Shown piece by piece: positions 59,201-64,000 of a stretch of DNA of 64,000 bases. Position 1 is the stretch's first letter, and every line of letters starts with the position of its first letter. The stretch is from Limonium bicolor. Lineage: Eukaryota; Streptophyta; Magnoliopsida; Caryophyllales; Plumbaginaceae. The stretch lies in the NCBI GenBank assembly GCA_023374045.1, contig CM041779.1, forward strand, positions 271,160,062-271,224,061. Direction: 5' to 3'. A program made the position numbers and the translations under genes. A model generated the notes under the pieces. It saw only the letters and a list, made by a program, of their open reading frames with translations. It had not been told where the DNA came from and ran no database searches.

Positions 59201-61374
59201 GGAAAGAGACCTAAGCTACTAAGAAATTGAGTCAATACGGAATACTGAAAGGAGCTAGAGCATACCATACCCAAGAACACAGTAAATGGATTTCCCTTGA
59301 TTAACTTCAAGAAGAACAATAAGTGTTATTATGGAACGATGAAAGAGATATCGACAACAGAATCTTCATAATTAGCAATAGCTAACGTGTGACGGACACT
59401 ATGAGTTTACTAAAACGAGACGTGGACGACTGCACCCCACAGGGCTTGCAGGCCTGACACGCTCATTATGAGTTAGTTGGGTAAGTAGTAATACCAGTAA
59501 GGTACCCCATGCATGTAGACGAGTGGTGTAAGGAACACGGGAAGTAGTCGACTCCGTACCACGGACAACGACGCAAGATCAGACAAGAGCGGCTACTACG
59601 ACAAATAGTCGAAGAGAAGAATTCAGTCAAACCAACAACACAAGGGAATCAGAGAACAAATAATTAAGGACTATGAAGTGCGAAGAGCACGGATTGATAA
59701 GCACAGACATTGGACATGTCTTAAAGTGTTAAGGATAAGGCTGTAAAGCGCAATAAGCACTAAACAGTAGTTTCAGATTAAGGGTCATCCTCAGACCAAA
59801 GGTCAGTTAGAGAGAACAATTTAGACATTCGAGAAAATGCTAAGAGTATGAATATAAGATCTTCAAGGAGAATGGATAGACGAGTTACAACTCATTAAGG
59901 CTGTGTATATAAAAGATAACACGTGTCCACTAGGAGACCAATATTCCTAAACTGTAAGGAGGCAGAAGGATATACAATACTATGAACGATTAGAAAGGCA
60001 GTTGCGCCTAAGATTATCAGAGTTGTGCAACGGAAGCTAGCAGATCAGTACCTTTGAGGTTAGACCAAACTAAGTTAAGAATATAGTATAAGTACCGTTT
60101 ACAATCCTCGATGCAGAGACTAAGTCATTAGCATAGTTATGACCCTCTGATCGAATCGTAAGTGAGATAGATGACATGGAAGCTAGAATGCTTGGTGAGA
60201 ATTAGACATCTTGAACTTATGTTCAAGAATGATATGGTGTTGATTACGTGGGTGTAATCCATTTTAAGGGGGGTAGAGCGAAAACCGCTAGCGTATGTTT
60301 GTGTACTGAGTACATAAACTACGGTGTGCATAGCACAAAAGAATTTGAGAATATGTTTTATATAAACATTTTGAGATAAATTATGGTTATTGCGCACAGA
60401 AGATGTGAATACCATACATATTAAGTACCTATCTTGTTAACTCCGGTGTGAGTACAAGTTTAGAGAATTAAGGAAGAGGATTAAGGAGACTTAAGAAATA
60501 AGGAACATGTGAGATATGAGTCGATATGGAAGTATGTGTGAGATAAGAATAAGATAACTCTATGAGATATAAGATGGTGAGAATTGGTATGAGACAGTTA
60601 TAGAACTTAGTAGGAATTTAAGTCTTGAGGTAATTACTAAGAGATGAATTGGGGATGTTTGATGGACTGAGTCCACACCTTGGAGATGTATTGATTACGA
60701 TTAGAAGAACTAAAAAGATAGAAAATTGGACATGAGTGAATTATTTGGATGATTGAAAATGACGTGGGAGGTGGAACTTGATTTTCTAGGGATCAAGGGA
60801 AACCAAACACAAATTAGGGTGGAAGGATAGTTCTACACTGATGCTGATCACATCAGGGTTGGACGATTCCTGAAACTCCCTACCAGTGGTCACAATTAAA
60901 TCACGCTAAGGATAGAGGCATTAGGATAAAATGAAATTGGAGTTGGTTGTATTTTAATTAGAGGAATTATTCCTCACATGACCTCGTAAAAAGGATTACC
61001 TTTTTACTGAGTCTCGCCCATGGAGTCGAGGACGCACGAGCCTTTGTCTTCGGACCGGTGACATGGGGAGAGCAGAGTGTTTTGTATTCTGGCCCATGGT
61101 GACGAGGACGAACGAGCCATTGTCTACGGACCGGTGACATGGGAGAATATGTTGGAAATTATGTGAATGTTTTAATCATCAAAAGAAACAAAGAGAATTT
61201 TGAGTGTTATACATGCTTAAGCATGTTGTGTGATATCTAGGTATAAGCATATGGCGGATCTAATGATCCAATGAGTTTAAGTATACATAAGTATGATCTA
61301 TATGATCTATGGAATGAAATAAGACGTGTATTTTAATAAGATAAGGTGCATGGGAACTTTGGGGACAAAGTTCT
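56201..61374 (+). pseudogene. Element H interior: fossil Ty3/gypsy gag-pol
   Basis: No ORF longer than about 90 codons in 5.2 kb. A recognisable relic at 59799-59850 reads KGQLERTI, stop, TFEKMLR, i.e. the integrase block normally DGQSERTIQTLEDMLR with CAG changed to TAG; LQGEWIDELQLIKAVY follows. Collinear with the interior of element B. Near the 3' end two copies of a ~65-bp unit (61010-61072 and 61083-61143) end in CGGACCGGTGACATGGG. The high LTR similarity next to a dead interior implies movement with enzymes supplied in trans. Confidence 0.85.
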
Positions 61375-61387
61375 TTTAAGGGGGGTA
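61375..61387 (+). other. Polypurine tract of element H
   Basis: TTTAAGGGGGGTAG immediately before the 3' LTR, in 'gacaaagttcttttaag', a wording typical of Tekay/Del chromoviruses (family knowledge). Confidence 0.85.
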
Positions 61388-61390
61388 GAT

Positions 61391-64000
61391 TGAAATACCC
61401 CATACATAAGTATGCTAAGTAAACATCAAATTATGATGTAGTAAGGCTAAAATATGCCTTAGAATGATTGGTAGACAATTTGAACCAAGGAAAACACAAG
61501 AAAACGCCTTAAGGGCAATTTGGGCAAAAACGTGCTCTAAGCTTGGAGTGACTTTGATTAGCACCCAAATACCATTATAAGACTTTAGTAATATTCTAAT
61601 GGACATTTTAAATCAATTAGCAAAGAAAACCAAGCTTGAAAACAAGTTAAAACACAAAATGTGCTTTAAGGAGTCTTAAAGCACATTTTTGAAAAATTGT
61701 CTTGTAAATGGGTTTTGAGTGGCTAAATGTCCATCATTACTCTTTAATTAACATGTGTGCTACTTATTATCACCTTAGGAGGTCTAAATCAATGGGAAAT
61801 AAAAAATTTCACAAATAAGTGCACTAGTTTATGAATAGTAACCAAATAGTGCCTAGTTTAGTCTTTAATCAATTAAGTCTAATTAGTTGGTCAAACAAGA
61901 CCATGACTTGCCTTAATTAATAGGGGGCCGGTTTTCTAAGGGAGGATGAGTCACCATGAGTAGCCAAATAAGAAAGGAAAAGAAGATTAAAGTAAAAGAA
62001 GTTACTATTTACTTTTATAAAGCAAATATCTATACTAGCCTACCTTTTCTCCTCTCTTCTTCATTTCCCACCTTCACCCACGGTTTCTTCTTCTCCTCTC
62101 CTGCTCCAAGACCGAGAGGGCTGCCTCCATGGGTGCTCCATCTTCAAATGCTCACCAAACCTTCATTTTAGCTCCAAATCCAAAAATAAGCATAGATTTG
62201 TCTTAGTTAAGTCAAGGCCTTCCTTTCAATCTTTTCAAATCATTAAAAGCTCCATTTCAGTGCCAAGAGAAAACTCCATTGATGGAGGAAAATCAAGTTT
62301 GAAGAGCCCATTTGGTTCTCCATTCTCTCAAGGTAAAGAATATGTAAGAAAAACCATGTTTCCATTATTTCTTCTTCATGACCGAAAATTACCTTCTCAT
62401 GGAGCCTTGTTTATCCATTGTTCTAGCTTGATTCTATTCTCCAAGGGATAGAGGAGGTCCTACTTGATTCATATCCAAGATTGTTTTGAGAATCCAAGGT
62501 AAAAATTCAATTTAATACCATAGAACACATTGTCAACCTAGGGTTTACTCCTTAAGGTTAGTGTATTATTTAGCACTCATGAGAGCCAATGTATATTGAT
62601 TAGAACATTGGCAAGGGAGATTTAAATGGTGGCCGAGATTCCCAAGGGAAGAAGCCTAAGGATGAAGTTGAGAGAAACTTGAGAAAACAAGGTAAATTAC
62701 TTACCAAATGGTGGTTTAAGGTTTAAGGGATGGTATTTAGATAAGTACTAATGTAGCTTAAAGCTTACATTATATAATGGGTTAAATAACCTAGGAAAAA
62801 GAATTTAAACAAGCTTGTGAACTTGTGACTAAGGAGCCAATGGGGATGAGTTAGTAATATAAGTTTAAGATGGATTTTAAGAGCATTATAACTACTATGA
62901 GATTGATGGGTGTATTTGCAGGTTGAAAGCTTTTATATGTGGAAATTCAGTGTTTAAGTTTAAGTTATTTAAGGGCCTAAGAGCCATGTCATTTAAGACC
63001 TTAGTGTTATGCAATTTAAGATTATTGCAATGTATTGAGTTTGTTGTGAATGAGTTGGTTTGAGTGATAAAGTATGATGAGAAAGAGCTTGATGTGTGTG
63101 AGGTGGTTGAATAAGGAAAACAATGCATTTGGGCATGATAATGTACTAGAGAAGCTATGGCGAAATATGAGTAGAAAACAAAGTGTTTAAGTGGTAGTGG
63201 TGAGTTAATATTTCCTAGGACTCACTAGGGATCATTATGAGGAATTTGAGTGGAAATGGGTTAGCTAAGGAGTTCTTGAGGTGTAGAATGACCTAGAACT
63301 GTCTATGAGGAATTAGAGGATTGGTGGGTGTATTAAACACACCAAAATCATGGTATGAGGAATGTTAAGACTTGAGGAAATAAAGTATAATGTTTTGAGG
63401 TGGTCTAGGTATGAACTTGAGGATATAACAATGAGAATTTTGGGAAGTTTGTGTAAGTAGTGATGATGCTAGTAGTGGAACAATAAGGTTTTAGTTTAGA
63501 TGGTAATGAGTGGACTTAGGTGATGAGAGTTAAGATTGAAGGAGAATGTTGTCAATTGTCGAGGAAATTGACTAGGAATGTATAAGAGTTTAAGATCATG
63601 AGAGTGGTGGGTAAATTGAGTAAAAGAGATATAGATGTCTAAGGAGGGTGTAGGAAGGTTAAGGTAAAGAAGAACAAGGTTAAGGTGCTAAGAGGATGGG
63701 AAGAAATATTTAGGTATGCCCAAGAGTTTAGGAATGATGAGTAACAAATGAAAAAGAGAGGAATTGGTGCATGGATATGCAAGGTGACTTGAGGAAGTTT
63801 TGGTAAATGAACTGAAGATGGAAAGTAATGCTTATGAAGTGCTCAAACTGTTAAGGAGGGAACACTTGGGTTGGTTGAAGTTTGGTAAGGTTACAAGTTG
63901 GAAATGTAAGGAATTATATGATAAGTGTTAGGAGTGTTTGTAAGAATTTAGTAAATGTTTAAGAAGATCTTTGGAAGTTGTTTTGGAGAGTTTGGTGGAA
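61391..64000 (+). mobile_element. 3' LTR of element H, first 2610 bp
   Basis: Matches 51529-54141. The first 25 bp hold several differences, the rest very few. Continues past the window edge, just before where the hairpin array should begin. Confidence 0.93.

Larger units (their letters stand above)
51529..64000 (+). mobile_element. Ty3/gypsy (Tekay-like) element H, non-autonomous, right end outside window
   Basis: 5' LTR 51529-56184, primer site 56189-56200, interior 56185-61390, polypurine tract about 61375-61387, and 3' LTR from 61391 beyond the window. The two LTRs match over the visible 2.6 kb with only a few dozen scattered differences (net length difference 3 bp), so this is one of the youngest insertions here. 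Inserted into Athila gag; the expected TSD is CACAC (51524-51528) and should recur after the 3' LTR. The interior is coding-dead. Confidence 0.92.

Overview
The window is nuclear DNA from a flowering plant, probably a eudicot with a large, repeat-rich genome. It has one spliced host gene, LTR retrotransposons with tRNA-type primer binding sites (TGGTATCAGAGC, TGGCGCCGTTGCCGGGG, TGGCGACTC), and CACTA, hAT and Tourist-type DNA elements. A run of exactly 500 Ns marks a scaffold gap. There are no prokaryotic features.

Layout. 1-2427: 3' part of a long Ty3/gypsy LTR (copy A). 2428-4134: short tandem repeats, a ~170-bp tandem repeat rich in CCCTAAA/TTTAGGG, and the gap. 4135-6079: Ogre/Tat-like LTR with primer site, then a GGGTT-rich remnant. 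6080-9378: broken Ty1/copia element (I) on the minus strand. 9379-11116: mostly unassigned. 11117-15153: a six-exon CHUP1-like gene on the minus strand, the only host gene; its third exon carries a local frame disruption. 15154-18470: upstream DNA with a 206-bp Tourist-like MITE. 18480-64000: one continuous nest of transposons.

The nest can be read from target-site duplications. The oldest layer is a minus-strand copia pol (F), seen at 18480-20550 and resuming at 48234-48388. A CACTA element (18803-19901, TSD AGT) sits in its RNase H region. A 27.7-kb composite gypsy element B (20551-48228, TSD CACAA) sits in its reverse transcriptase. B's 3' LTR was hit by copia element C (22872-34022, TSD ACATT) and by an Athila-type solo LTR D (35562-37182, TSD TCTCG). 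C in turn holds a 5.86-kb solo LTR E (25909-31764). B's interior holds a hAT MITE (40299-41079, 8-bp TSD). An Athila-type element G (48389 onward) landed further along F, and its gag is cut inside the zinc knuckle by gypsy element H (51529 to beyond the window). B and H are relatives with >4-kb LTRs and no usable coding capacity, only fossil pol, so they look non-autonomous.

The most unusual signal is a class of short hairpin arrays built on GTCCG/CGGAC or GGTCGG/CCGACC arms. It recurs in the LTRs of several unrelated families here (A/H, B, D/G, the Ogre-like LTR, and in weaker form E). Between A and H both arms of a hairpin change together. An 18-nt perfect palindrome is shared by a gypsy (A) and an Athila (G) LTR. 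This could be a shared, structure-constrained LTR regulatory module; it is an inference that needs genome-wide testing.
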